The notes: a model not told the origin generated them from the sequence alone. 64,000 bases of DNA from Rhodobium orientis (GCF_003258835.1 NZ_NPEV01000001.1:248001-312000); one strand, 5' to 3'; counted from the stretch's first letter, positions 48,061-58,161 are shown. Made by a program: numbers and translations.

Positions 48061-49476
48061 ATGTCCACAGAGCTTCTCGTCCACGAAGACCGGCTGTTTC
48101 CGTCCGATCCCGGGGTGCGGGCGCTGGCGCGCGATCTCTATGCGGGCGTCAGGGACCTGCCGCTGATCTCGCCGCACGGCCACACCAACCCGGCCTGGTT
48201 TGCGGAGAACGAGGCGTTCCCCGATCCGGCGACCCTCTTCATCCAGCCAGATCACTACCTGTTCCGAATGCTCTACAGCCAGGGCTACCGGCTGGAGGAT
48301 CTTGGCATTCCGCGGCTCGATGGCGGTGCGGTGGAGACCGATACGCGCAAGATCTGGCGCATCTTCGCCGACAACTATTTTCTGTTCCGCGGCACGCCCT
48401 CGCGGATGTGGTTCGACCACGCGCTTTCCTTCGTCTTCGGCATCGACAAGGGGCTGTCGCCGGAGACGGCGGACGAGATCTACGACACCGTCGAGGAGAA
48501 GCTGGCAAAGCCGGAATTCCGGCCGCGGGCGCTGTTCGACCGGTTCAATATCGAGGTCATCGCGACGACCGAACCGCCGAACGACGATCTCCGCCACCAC
48601 GATGCGATCAAGGCGAGCGACTGGGGCGGGCGGGTCATCACCGCGTTCCGGCCCGATCCGGTGGTCGATCCGGAGTTTGCCGGCTTTGCCGACAATGTGG
48701 GGAAACTCGGCGCGCTCACCGGCGAGAACACCCGGACCTGGCCCGGCTACCTCGCCGCATTGCGCCAACGTCGCGCCTATTTCATGGAGCGCGGCGCGAC
48801 CTCGACCGACCACGGCCATCCGAGCGCACTGACGGCCGACCTTTCGAAGGCCGATTGCGAGGTGCTGTTCGCAAAGGTGCTGACCCGCGACCACACGGCG
48901 GCCGAGGCGGAGATCTTCCGGGCCCAGATGCTGACGGAAATGGCGGCGATGAGCCTCGACGACGGGCTCGTCCTGCAGATCCACCCGGGCAGCCTCAGGA
49001 ACCACAACAAGACCCTGTTCGAAACCTTCGGCCGCGATATGGGCGCCGACATTCCGATGCAGACCGACTACGTCAATGCGCTGAAGCCGCTGCTCGACCG
49101 GTTCGGCAACGAGCCGGGCCTTTCGATCATCCTCTTCACCCTCGACGAGACCGCCTACAGCCGCGAACTGGCGACGCTTGCCGGCCACTATCCGACCGTC
49201 AAGCTCGGGCCGGCCTGGTGGTTCTACGACAGCCCGGAGGGCATGCTGCGCTACCGCCGCGCGGTGACGGAGACCGCCGGCTTCTACAACACCGTCGGCT
49301 TCAACGACGACACCCGCGCCTTCCTGTCGATCCCTGCGCGCCACGACGTTGCCCGCCGCATCGACTGCCGGTTCCTTGCCGAACTCGTCGCCGAACACCG
49401 GCTCGGCGAGGCGGAGGCCGCCGAGGTCGCCCACGACCTCGCCTACCGGCTGGCGAAATCCGCCTACAAGCTCTGA
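48061..49476 (+). CDS. uxaC: Glucuronate/galacturonate isomerase
   Basis: UxaC converts D-glucuronate to D-fructuronate and D-galacturonate to D-tagaturonate. The 471-residue protein matches the family (E. coli 470), with LISPHGHTNPAWFAEN near residue 38, EVIATTEPPNDDLRHH, ADLSKADCEVLFAKVL and LQIHPGSLRNHNKTLFETFG, as well as RHDVARRIDCRFLA close to the end. It follows the GntR gene by 4 bp, so the regulator, isomerase and reductase form one operon. Confidence 0.95.
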   Translation: MSTELLVHEDRLFPSDPGVRALARDLYAGVRDLPLISPHGHTNPAWFAENEAFPDPATLFIQPDHYLFRMLYSQGYRLEDLGIPRLDGGAVETDTRKIWRIFADNYFLFRGTPSRMWFDHALSFVFGIDKGLSPETADEIYDTVEEKLAKPEFRPRALFDRFNIEVIATTEPPNDDLRHHDAIKASDWGGRVITAFRPDPVVDPEFAGFADNVGKLGALTGENTRTWPGYLAALRQRRAYFMERGATSTDHGHPSALTADLSKADCEVLFAKVLTRDHTAAEAEIFRAQMLTEMAAMSLDDGLVLQIHPGSLRNHNKTLFETFGRDMGADIPMQTDYVNALKPLLDRFGNEPGLSIILFTLDETAYSRELATLAGHYPTVKLGPAWWFYDSPEGMLRYRRAVTETAGFYNTVGFNDDTRAFLSIPARHDVARRIDCRFLAELVAEHRLGEAEAAEVAHDLAYRLAKSAYKL

Positions 49477-49486
49477 GGCGACGCCC

Positions 49487-50953
49487 ATGAAACGCCTGTC
49501 TTCTGCCGTCCTTTCCGACCTGCCTGAACGCGTCTCGGTCCCCGCCTATGACCGCGCCGCCGTTGGCATCGGCATCGTCCATCTCGGCATCGGCGCCTTC
49601 CACCGGGCGCACCAGGCCGTCTACACCGACGACGTGCTGGCCAAGCACGGCGGCGACTGGGCGATCTCGGGTGTCAGCCTTCGCTCCAAGACCGTGCACG
49701 ACCAGCTCGACCCGCAGGACGGGCTCTTCAGCGTCACGGCGCTCGACGGCGAGGGGCGCGACTGCCGCATCGTCGGTTCGGTGAAGGAGGTCATCTTCGC
49801 GCCGGACGACAAGCTGCGGCTGTTCGATCTGATGGCCGCGCCGACGACGCGGATCGTCTCGCTGACAGTGACGGAAAAGGGCTATTACCGCGACCCGTCG
49901 ACCGGGGCGCTGCTGACCAACGATCCCGCTATCCGCGCAGACCTCGTCAATGTCGACAATCCGGCGACCGCGGTCGGGCTGATCGTGCGCGCCCTGAAGC
50001 TCAGGCGCGCGGCCGGCACCGAGCCCTTCACCGTGCTTTGCTGCGACAATCTTCCGGCCAACGGCGCGGCGCTGCGCCAGGTCGTCCTCGACTATGCGCG
50101 GCTGCACGATTCCGATCTCGCCGCCTGGATCGAGGAGACGGTGCGGTTCCCCAGCACCATGGTCGACCGCATCGTGCCGGCGACGACGGAGGAGGGCCTT
50201 GCCGCCGTGGAAAGCCAGCTCGACTGCCGCGACGAGGGCGCCATCCTCACCGAGCCGTTCACCCAGTGGGTGATCGAAGATGATTTTTCCGCGGGCCGGC
50301 CGGCCTGGGAGGACGTGGGCGCGATGCTCGTCGATGACGTGGCGCCGTTCGAGTTCGCAAAGCTGCGGCTCCTCAACGGGCCGCACTCCACGCTCGCCTA
50401 TCTCGGCTACCTCGCCGGCATGGAATACGTCTCCGACTGCATGGAGAATTCATCGCTCCGGCGCTTCGTCGATACCCTGATGCGCGAGGACATCCGCCCG
50501 ACGGTGACGGCGCCGGAAGGTTTCGATGTCGACGGCTACATCGATGCGCTGCAGGCCCGGTTCGCCAATCCGGAGCTGCATCACCGCTGCTGGCAGATCG
50601 CCATGGACGGCTCCCAGAAACTGCCGCAGCGGCTGCTCGGCACCGTCCGCGACCGGCTGAAGGAAGGCGCAAGCGTCGCCCGCTTCGGCCTCGTCGTCGC
50701 CGCCTGGATCCGCTACGCCTCCGGCGTCGATCTCGATGGCAACACCATCGATGTGCGCGATCCCTTCAGCGAGCGCTTCGCCGAGCGCTTTACGCCGCTT
50801 CTGTCGAAGCCCGAGGCGCTCGCCGAAGCGGCGCTGTCCATGACCGAGATCTTCGGTAAGGACCTTAGTGAGGACGCAACGTTCCGCACAGCGGTGACGG
50901 ACGGCCTCAAAAAACTGTTCGCCGACGGGGCGATTGCCGCCACCGAGCTTTGA
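49487..50953 (+). CDS. uxuB: Mannitol-dehydrogenase-family oxidoreductase, probable fructuronate reductase
   Basis: The 488-residue protein is a polyol-type long-chain dehydrogenase with the N-terminal motif GIVHLGIGAFHRAHQAVYTD, then DNLPANGAALRQVVLDYA, FPSTMVDRIVPAT and the C-terminal catalytic block with KLRLLNGPHSTLAYLGYLAG, including the family lysine and histidine. UxuB reduces fructuronate to mannonate. There is no separate uxaB in the window, so this enzyme may also reduce tagaturonate to altronate. ATG 49487 begins 10 bp behind uxaC. Confidence 0.9.
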   Translation: MKRLSSAVLSDLPERVSVPAYDRAAVGIGIVHLGIGAFHRAHQAVYTDDVLAKHGGDWAISGVSLRSKTVHDQLDPQDGLFSVTALDGEGRDCRIVGSVKEVIFAPDDKLRLFDLMAAPTTRIVSLTVTEKGYYRDPSTGALLTNDPAIRADLVNVDNPATAVGLIVRALKLRRAAGTEPFTVLCCDNLPANGAALRQVVLDYARLHDSDLAAWIEETVRFPSTMVDRIVPATTEEGLAAVESQLDCRDEGAILTEPFTQWVIEDDFSAGRPAWEDVGAMLVDDVAPFEFAKLRLLNGPHSTLAYLGYLAGMEYVSDCMENSSLRRFVDTLMREDIRPTVTAPEGFDVDGYIDALQARFANPELHHRCWQIAMDGSQKLPQRLLGTVRDRLKEGASVARFGLVVAAWIRYASGVDLDGNTIDVRDPFSERFAERFTPLLSKPEALAEAALSMTEIFGKDLSEDATFRTAVTDGLKKLFADGAIAATEL

Positions 50954-50965
50954 GGAAATCGGACC

Positions 50966-51988
<1,023 letters not shown>

Positions 51989-52011
51989 CGGTTAACTCCA
52001 AACAACTGGGA

Positions 52012-53238
52012 TCATCCCTTGACGCCGCCGGCGGCGAGGCCCTGCACCAGGAAGCGCTCGAACCAGAGGAAAAGGACGAGGACGGGAATGGTCGCGATGA
52101 CCGCGCCGGCCATCAGGTGCTGGCGCGGCACTTCCGACGAATTGAGGCTGACGATGCCGCGCGACAGGGTGAAGAGCGAGGTGTCGTCGAGGAACATGAA
52201 GGCGAACAGGAACTCGTTCCAGGCGATCATGAAGACATAGAGCGAGACGGTCGCCATCGCCGGCATGGCGAGCGGCAGGGTGATCTTCGCGATCACCTGC
52301 CAGCGATTGAGGCCGTCCATCAGCCCGGCCTCCTCCAGCTCGAAGGGAAGGCCCTTGAAATAGCCCTGCAGCATGTAGAGCGCGACGGGCACGGTGGTTG
52401 CCGGATAGACGATGAGGAGGCCGAGATGGGTGTTCCGGAGGCCGAGCTGGGAGAACACGGCATAGAGCGGGATCACCAGCACGATGGCCGGGACCATGTA
52501 GATCATCAGGATCGAGCGTGACAGCGCCTTGCGGCCGCGAAAGCGCAAGCGCGCGACGGCGTAGGCGCCGGGGACGCAGAACAGAAGCGTGATCGCCACC
52601 GTCATCACCGAGACGAAGGTGGTGTTCAAAAGGAACGTGCCGAAATCGTAGATCGCAAAGAGTTCGATATAGGACCGGAACAGCGTCTCGATGCCGGCGC
52701 CGAGGTCGATGGAATAGTCGAGCGGGTTGGACATCAGGGACTGCTGGCTCTTCAGGCTGGTCATCAGCATGATGTAGAAGGGCAACAGGACGATGGCGGT
52801 GAAGAAGACGTAGCCGAAGCCGATCATCGAGCGGATCAGGTGGGTCTCGAAAAGGCTGCGCGAGAGCACGCCCTTCGGCATGCCGGCAAGGCAGGCGCGC
52901 ACGACGAGGGCGGTGACGACGCCGAAGACGACGATGATGATGGCGCTCGTTGCCGGCGCCCCCGTCAGCGAGGCGCCGAGGGGGGCGTTGCCATCGAGGG
53001 TGACGAGGATATCGGCGGCGACCACGGCCTGCGCCGCGAAGGACAGCCAGCCCTTCTTCCAGAAATGATAGACGGCGGCGGCACCCAGCCCGCCGGCGCC
53101 GGCCGAGATCAGGTCGACGGAGAGGATCTGGCCGGAAAACAGCGTCATCGAAACGGCAAGGCAGGCGGCGACGATCCAGCCCCAGAAGACGCCGGTCAAG
53201 GTCGTCATGACGAGGGAATGCCTGAGGGCGGCCATCAC
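52012..53238 (-). CDS. Carbohydrate ABC permease (MalG type) with an N-terminal membrane extension
   Basis: The C-terminal 270 residues are an ordinary MalG-type permease with six helices and the EAA loop EEAGLMDGLNRWQVIAKITLPLAMPA near residue 310. About 130 residues precede it and contain three or four extra hydrophobic segments (WGWIVAACLAVSMTLFSG, AAGAGGLGAAAVYHF-like and IIIVVFGVVTALVVR-type), giving 408 residues compared with about 280 for the family. The start is GTG 53238, preceded by GGAGGAATT and overlapping the stop of the other permease. The extension belongs to the same frame and appears real; its role is unknown. Confidence 0.88.
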   Translation of the reverse strand: MMAALRHSLVMTTLTGVFWGWIVAACLAVSMTLFSGQILSVDLISAGAGGLGAAAVYHFWKKGWLSFAAQAVVAADILVTLDGNAPLGASLTGAPATSAIIIVVFGVVTALVVRACLAGMPKGVLSRSLFETHLIRSMIGFGYVFFTAIVLLPFYIMLMTSLKSQQSLMSNPLDYSIDLGAGIETLFRSYIELFAIYDFGTFLLNTTFVSVMTVAITLLFCVPGAYAVARLRFRGRKALSRSILMIYMVPAIVLVIPLYAVFSQLGLRNTHLGLLIVYPATTVPVALYMLQGYFKGLPFELEEAGLMDGLNRWQVIAKITLPLAMPAMATVSLYVFMIAWNEFLFAFMFLDDTSLFTLSRGIVSLNSSEVPRQHLMAGAVIATIPVLVLFLWFERFLVQGLAAGGVKG

Positions 53239-54518
53239 AATTCCTCCTTCGGCATGATCCTGAAGAACAGCAGCGAGAAGGTCAGCAGCACCGTGAAGAC
53301 GACGACGGCAACGGCGGCGCCGGCGCCGAGATTGGAGATCGCGAAGGCCTGCTCGTAGACGTCAACGACGAGGGTGCGGGTGCCGGAGGCGCCGCCGGTA
53401 AGCAAGAAGATGTCGTCGAACTTGTTGAAGGTCCAGATGAAGCGCAACAGGAACAGCACCGACATGATGCCGATGAGCTGCGGGATGGAGATGTAGCGGA
53501 AGATCTGGAAGGGCGAGGCGCCGTCGACCCGCGCGGCCTCGAACATCTCGGTGTTGATCGACTGCATGCGGGCGAGGATGAACAGGAACGACAAGGGGAA
53601 ATAGCGCCAGGCCTCGAAGGCGATGACGGTGGAGAGCGCCACCGGGAAGTCGACGGTGATGCCGAAAAGCCCGATCTCGACGGAACGGGTGCCGAGGAAG
53701 TTGATGGCGCCGCCGATGACGCCGGCTTCCTTCAGGTAGGCATTGACCGAGCCGGAGAAGGGATCGAGCAGGATCACCCAGGCAAAGGCGACCGCGATCA
53801 CCGGAGCGACATAGGGAAAGAGGAAGAGGCCCCTGAGGATGCCGCGGCCGCGGAAGTCGCGGTCGAGCAGCAGCGCTGCAAAGAGGCCGAGGACGATCGC
53901 GGCGAGCGTGCCGAAGATCGTGTAGACGAAGGTGACCCTCAGCACCGTCCAGAACTCGCGGGCGCTGAAGGCGTCACGGAAGTTCTCGAGCGTGAAGCTG
54001 GCGTTTGTGAGGATGTTTTCCGAGTCGCCGCTCGCGGTCGGCTCCCAGTCGTCGGCCTGGTCGGCAGCGCCGGGCGGCGCTTCGAAGGCAAAGCGCAGGC
54101 GGATGCGGGTTGCCGGCGGCAGTTCTTCAAGCCGGCAGGTCAGGCGCTCGGGCGTCCTCTCGCAGTTCTCCGGCAGCTCTTGAAGCGTCCAGGCGGGGTC
54201 GACCCTGGCGCCGACGACGACATTGGTGATGGCGGCGCTGCGCGAGGTATTGCGCAGGCGCCAGTCGGTGGTGAAGCCGGTGTCGGTGGCGCGCACCCGG
54301 TCGGAAAGGAGCACGGAGGGGGGCCTGAGGTCGCCGAGGGTCACCGGCTTGAAGGAAATCCAGAAATTGGCAAGGAGCGGGAAGAGGACGATGGCCGCGA
54401 CGATGAAGACGGAGGGAAACAGCATGATCCGGGCAAGGCCGGCCTCGGCCCTTGCGAGCGGGCCCCTCGTGCGCGAGCCTTTGGCATTGCGGGCAGGGCG
54501 GTGTGCTGCATCCGTCAT
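53235..54518 (-). CDS. Carbohydrate ABC permease (MalF type) with a DUF11-like periplasmic insert
   Basis: The 427-residue permease begins with one helix (RIMLFPSVFIVAAIVLFPLL, about residues 30-50), then an extracytoplasmic stretch of about 110 residues before the usual MalF-like core (five or six helices, EAA loop FEAARVDGASPFQIFRYISIPQL near 325). Residues 84-147 in the insert have the DUF11-like pattern: TDWRLRNTSRSAAITNVVV, a cysteine pair C119/C128 and ELPPATRIRLRF. The ATG at 54518 overlaps the lacI stop (ATGA). It forms a heterodimer with the next permease. The insert may bind the solute-binding protein or sugar. Confidence 0.88.
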   Translation of the reverse strand: MTDAAHRPARNAKGSRTRGPLARAEAGLARIMLFPSVFIVAAIVLFPLLANFWISFKPVTLGDLRPPSVLLSDRVRATDTGFTTDWRLRNTSRSAAITNVVVGARVDPAWTLQELPENCERTPERLTCRLEELPPATRIRLRFAFEAPPGAADQADDWEPTASGDSENILTNASFTLENFRDAFSAREFWTVLRVTFVYTIFGTLAAIVLGLFAALLLDRDFRGRGILRGLFLFPYVAPVIAVAFAWVILLDPFSGSVNAYLKEAGVIGGAINFLGTRSVEIGLFGITVDFPVALSTVIAFEAWRYFPLSFLFILARMQSINTEMFEAARVDGASPFQIFRYISIPQLIGIMSVLFLLRFIWTFNKFDDIFLLTGGASGTRTLVVDVYEQAFAISNLGAGAAVAVVVFTVLLTFSLLFFRIMPKEEL

Positions 54519-55630
54519 GGCGAGGTTCCCTTGAAGGGAGCGGTGGATTTTCGAACGACGAGGGTCATGTCCAGTCGCGTGTTCCGGAGGGCGGAATCGC
54601 CCTCGGCGAGCAGCAGTTCGGCGAGCGCCTTGCCGGCGCGGTAGCGGTCCGCCGTTGCCGTCGTCAGCGGCGGCGTCAGCACGTCGGACGACGAGATGTC
54701 GTCGCAACCAATGATGGATAACCCGGGGCCGACCCGGATGCCAAGCTCGGCGGCGACGGCATAGACGCCGTGGGCCATGTGGTCGGAGGCGCAGACGATG
54801 GCGCTGGGGCGGTCGTCGCGGCACAAAAGCTGGCGTGCGGCGGCGCGCGAGGCCTGGGGGCTCGGGTCTGAGTGACGCACCAGGTCGGCATCGAGCGGGC
54901 AGCCGGCGGCGGTCATGGCGGCCTCGTAGCCCTGGCGCCGGCGGTGGTGGAGCATGAACTCCTCCGGGCCGTTGAGGAGGGCGATGCGGCGGTGGCCGAG
55001 GTCCGTCAGATGGCGCACGGAGGCCTCGCCGGCGCAGTAATGGTCGATCTCCACATAGCGGTAGTCCTCGTCCGTCTCGGTGCAGCCGAAGGTGACGAAC
55101 GGAAAGCCGACGGAGTTGAGATAGGAGACGCGCGGGTCGAAGCGGCGGGTGCGGCTGAGGATCAGCGCATCGACGGCGCCGGAGACGACCTGGGACTTGA
55201 TGCTCTTCAACTCGTCCTCCTCGGCGTGGAGCGAGAGGACGTTGAGGTTGAGGCCCCGTTCTTCCAGCACGGTGTCGAGGCCGGTGAGGGTTTCCAGGAG
55301 GACGGGGCTGAGGAATTCGCGGTCGTGGCGGGGGGCGACGAAGCCGACCGTTTCCAGCCGCTTCTTGCGCCTGAGGCGGCGACTCGCGGCGTTCGGCACG
55401 TAGCCGAGGCGCTCGGCGGAGCGCAGCACCAGTTCCCGTGTCTCCGGCTTGACGTCCTCATAGCCGTTGAGGGCGCGCGAGACCGTCGAGATGGACAGGC
55501 CCAGATGGCGCGCGAATTCGGTGATGTTCATGGCGGCGGCGCTGCCGGCTGCGTCAGGCGCCGGCGCGGCGGGTCTTGCCGCCCAGGGCGTCGCGCGCGG
55601 TCCGTGCCGGTCTGCCGGCGCTTCCACCAT
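54515..55630 (-). CDS. LacI-family regulator of the alpha-xyloside/glucoside module
   Basis: This LacI-family regulator has its HTH at the in-frame MNITEFARHLGLSISTVSRALNGYEDV and a normal periplasmic-binding-like ligand domain to the end. ATG 55630 has GGGAGGACTGAAA upstream and would add a 33-residue Ala/Pro-rich leader; the family norm is ATG 55531, which lacks a ribosome site. Either way the HTH is intact. It is the first gene of lacI-malF-malG-ATPase and divergent from the GH31 gene. It probably represses both operons at the two CAAAAACGTTTTTG palindromes. Confidence 0.9.
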   Translation of the reverse strand: MVEAPADRHGPRATPWAARPAAPAPDAAGSAAAMNITEFARHLGLSISTVSRALNGYEDVKPETRELVLRSAERLGYVPNAASRRLRRKKRLETVGFVAPRHDREFLSPVLLETLTGLDTVLEERGLNLNVLSLHAEEDELKSIKSQVVSGAVDALILSRTRRFDPRVSYLNSVGFPFVTFGCTETDEDYRYVEIDHYCAGEASVRHLTDLGHRRIALLNGPEEFMLHHRRRQGYEAAMTAAGCPLDADLVRHSDPSPQASRAAARQLLCRDDRPSAIVCASDHMAHGVYAVAAELGIRVGPGLSIIGCDDISSSDVLTPPLTTATADRYRAGKALAELLLAEGDSALRNTRLDMTLVVRKSTAPFKGTSP

Positions 55631-55734
55631 TCATTTTCAGTCCTCCCTGCCGTGCCGTTCCGGTGTTTTTCGACCGCTTGGCGGTCCGATCTTACCCCTT
55701 TGGGGCCAAGCCTGTCGCCGATTTGACTTGACTC

Positions 55735-55748
55735 CAAAAACGTTTTCG
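55735..55748. promoter_or_regulatory. LacI operator, copy 1
   Basis: CAAAAACGTTTTCG agrees at 13 of 14 positions with the perfect palindrome 86 bp further on. It lies in the divergent gap nearer the lacI side, where it could close the lacI promoter. Confidence 0.7.
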
Positions 55749-55820
55749 GCGATTGTTTCTATCAAATCGAAATCACTCCGTCAAATTTCATTTTACTGAG
55801 TGATTTCAGCGAATAAAAAA

Positions 55821-55834
55821 CAAAAACGTTTTTG
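55821..55834. promoter_or_regulatory. LacI operator, copy 2
   Basis: CAAAAACGTTTTTG is a perfect 14-bp palindrome with the central CG of LacI-family sites. It lies immediately ahead of the GH31 gene (it even overlaps a possible GTG start at 55834), the place for a repressor to stop transcription. The region 55631-55842 between the two genes holds both operators and the promoters, in AT-rich DNA. Confidence 0.75.
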
Positions 55835-55842
55835 TGAACGCG

Positions 55843-58161
55843 ATGCTGAATCAGGTTGAAAAATCCGCGGCACCCAACGAGACGGTGATGGACTCCCGTG
55901 CCAGCGACGGCAGTCCGGTCTCGCTGAGGGTATCGTTTCCGGCGCCGGGCATCGCGCGCCTGCGCATCGGGTCGCCGGACGACGTCTCGCCGCTGCCGAC
56001 CCTTTCGCTTCCCGAGGAACCCCTTGCCGCGACGAGGCTATCCGACAATGCCGTTGCCGGCGGGGGTCTGACGGTCACACTCGATTCCGAAAAATTCGAT
56101 TTTCGCGTCGCCGACGACCATGGCCGGGTGCTTTTGTCGACCAGCACACAGGACATGACCCAGAAGGGGGCGATGCGGGTCGAGCCGGTCGAGGTCGCCG
56201 ACACCTTCACCGCGACCTCGTTCAGGGTCGAGCCGGACGACCATTTCCTCGGCTATGGCGAAAAATTCTGCAATTTCGACAAGCGCGGGCTGACGATCAC
56301 GTCGTCGAACTCCAATGCCGGCGGCGCGACCTCGGAGGCGGCCTATAAGAACGTGCCGTTCTTCCTCAACACGCGCGGCTATGGCGTCCTCTTCAACACC
56401 ACGCGCAAGCTGCGCCACGACGTCGGCGAGCCGCGGCTGTCGATCCTCTCCTACCGGGTCGAGGTCGATGCCTCGGAGCTCGATTTCTTCGTCATCGACG
56501 GTCCCGATCCCAAGACCGTTCTGAAGCGCTATGCGGAGCTGACCGGCTTTGCGCCGGTGCCGCCGCTGTGGACCTTCGGTGTCTGGATGTCGCGCTTCTA
56601 TTTCGAGCGCTGGGACACGCTCCTTGCCGCCGCCGAGGGCTACCGCTCGCACGATATCCCCTGCGACGTCGCCGCACCGGACTCCTACTGGATGTACGGA
56701 AACCGGCTGTCCGACCTGCAATGGGACGAGGACCGCTTTCCCGATCCCGCAAAGCACCTCGCCGAACTGCGCGCCAAGGGGTTCCGCACCAGCCTGTGGC
56801 TCTATCCTTACATCTCGGAAAAATCGCCGCTGTTCGAGGAGGCGCACGAGAAGGGCTATCTGTGCACCTCGCCCGACGGGGCGCCGGCGATCGTGCCGAC
56901 GACCCTGCCGCAGCCCTGCCACGACGAGCCGGGGTTCCGCGGCGTCGGCACGTTGAAGCACGTCTTCAAGCATCCGATCGCGCCTCCGGGAACCCTGATC
57001 GACTTCACCAATCCCGACGCCGTCGCCTGGTATCAGGGGCTCTTGACCGACCGGCTGAAGGAAGGCGTTGCCGTCTTCAAGACCGATTTCGGCGAGGACG
57101 TGCCCGACGACGTGCAGTTCCACGACGAGCGCACCGGCCGCGACGTCCACAACATCTATCCGCTGCTGTTCCAGCAGGCCGTCGCTGAGGCGACCGAGCG
57201 CTTTACCGGCGATTTCGTCATCTGGGGCCGGTCCGGCTGGGCAGGAAGCCAGGCTTATCCCATCCATTGGGGCGGCGATCCGACGACCTCCTGGCAGGCG
57301 ATGAGCGCTTCGCTGAAGGCCGGGCTCAGCTATGGGCTTTCCGGCGTGCCGTTCTGGAGCCACGACATCGGCGGCTTTGCCGGCGCGCCGCCGTCGGCGG
57401 AACTCTATACGCGCTGGGCGCAGTTCGGACTTCTCTCCAGCCATTCCCGGTTCCACGGCACGACGCCGCGCGAGCCCTGGGAGTTCGGGGAACGGGCGAC
57501 CGCGATCGTGCGCGACTTCGCCAAGCTGCGGATGCGGCTCCTGCCCTATCTCCACCATCTTGCGACCATTGCCCACGAGGAGGGGCTGCCGGTGATCCGC
57601 GCGCTCCATCTGGAGTTCCCGGACGATCCGGGCGCGCGGCTCATCGACGGCCAGTACATGCTCGGCGATGCGCTTCTTGTATGCCCTGTGTTCAACGCGG
57701 CGGGCGATGTGGAATACTATCTGCCGCGCGGCTCCCGCTGGCTGGATCTGCGCGTCGGCCGCTGGCAGGACGGCGGCCGCTGGGTTTCGGAGAAAGGTCT
57801 CGACCTTGCCGACATGCCGCTGTTCCTCCGGGAAGGGACCATGGTGCCCCTGGTGGAGCCGGCCGCCTGCACGGACGAGACTGACTTTTCGACCCTTTCC
57901 CTGTTGGTCACGCCGGAGACATCCGCAGCGTTGACCTTCTCACTGCCGGACGGGGCGCCCGTTGAGGTGGCGTTCCGCCGGGACGAGAGCGGCTGGCAGG
58001 CCCGCCTTGCCGGTGCCGCCCGGATCAGGTTGCTGATTGCGGGCGGTCCGGACCGTGCCGCCGCGATACTGTCTGAAGGAGACTGGCAGGCCGTCGATGC
58101 CCGGCCGGAAGAATTCAATCTGAGCGCCTATGCGCTCGGCAAAGCAGGAGGAAGTCCATGA
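55843..58161 (+). CDS. GH31 alpha-xylosidase (YicI-like; alpha-glucosidase possible)
   Basis: This 772-residue cytosolic glycoside hydrolase of family 31 is collinear with E. coli YicI. It has VIDGPDPKTVLKRYAELTG, the nucleophile D415 in VFKTDFGE, the acid/base aspartate near 479 in HWGGDP, and SGVPFWSHDIGGF and SSHSRFHG. It releases alpha-linked xylose or glucose from imported saccharides such as isoprimeverose-type ones. No signal peptide is visible. I take ATG 55843; GTG 55834 lies inside the operator and ATG 55888 is also possible. Its stop overlaps the binding-protein start (ATGA). The precise sugar cannot be told from sequence. Confidence 0.88.
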   Translation: MLNQVEKSAAPNETVMDSRASDGSPVSLRVSFPAPGIARLRIGSPDDVSPLPTLSLPEEPLAATRLSDNAVAGGGLTVTLDSEKFDFRVADDHGRVLLSTSTQDMTQKGAMRVEPVEVADTFTATSFRVEPDDHFLGYGEKFCNFDKRGLTITSSNSNAGGATSEAAYKNVPFFLNTRGYGVLFNTTRKLRHDVGEPRLSILSYRVEVDASELDFFVIDGPDPKTVLKRYAELTGFAPVPPLWTFGVWMSRFYFERWDTLLAAAEGYRSHDIPCDVAAPDSYWMYGNRLSDLQWDEDRFPDPAKHLAELRAKGFRTSLWLYPYISEKSPLFEEAHEKGYLCTSPDGAPAIVPTTLPQPCHDEPGFRGVGTLKHVFKHPIAPPGTLIDFTNPDAVAWYQGLLTDRLKEGVAVFKTDFGEDVPDDVQFHDERTGRDVHNIYPLLFQQAVAEATERFTGDFVIWGRSGWAGSQAYPIHWGGDPTTSWQAMSASLKAGLSYGLSGVPFWSHDIGGFAGAPPSAELYTRWAQFGLLSSHSRFHGTTPREPWEFGERATAIVRDFAKLRMRLLPYLHHLATIAHEEGLPVIRALHLEFPDDPGARLIDGQYMLGDALLVCPVFNAAGDVEYYLPRGSRWLDLRVGRWQDGGRWVSEKGLDLADMPLFLREGTMVPLVEPAACTDETDFSTLSLLVTPETSAALTFSLPDGAPVEVAFRRDESGWQARLAGAARIRLLIAGGPDRAAAILSEGDWQAVDARPEEFNLSAYALGKAGGSP

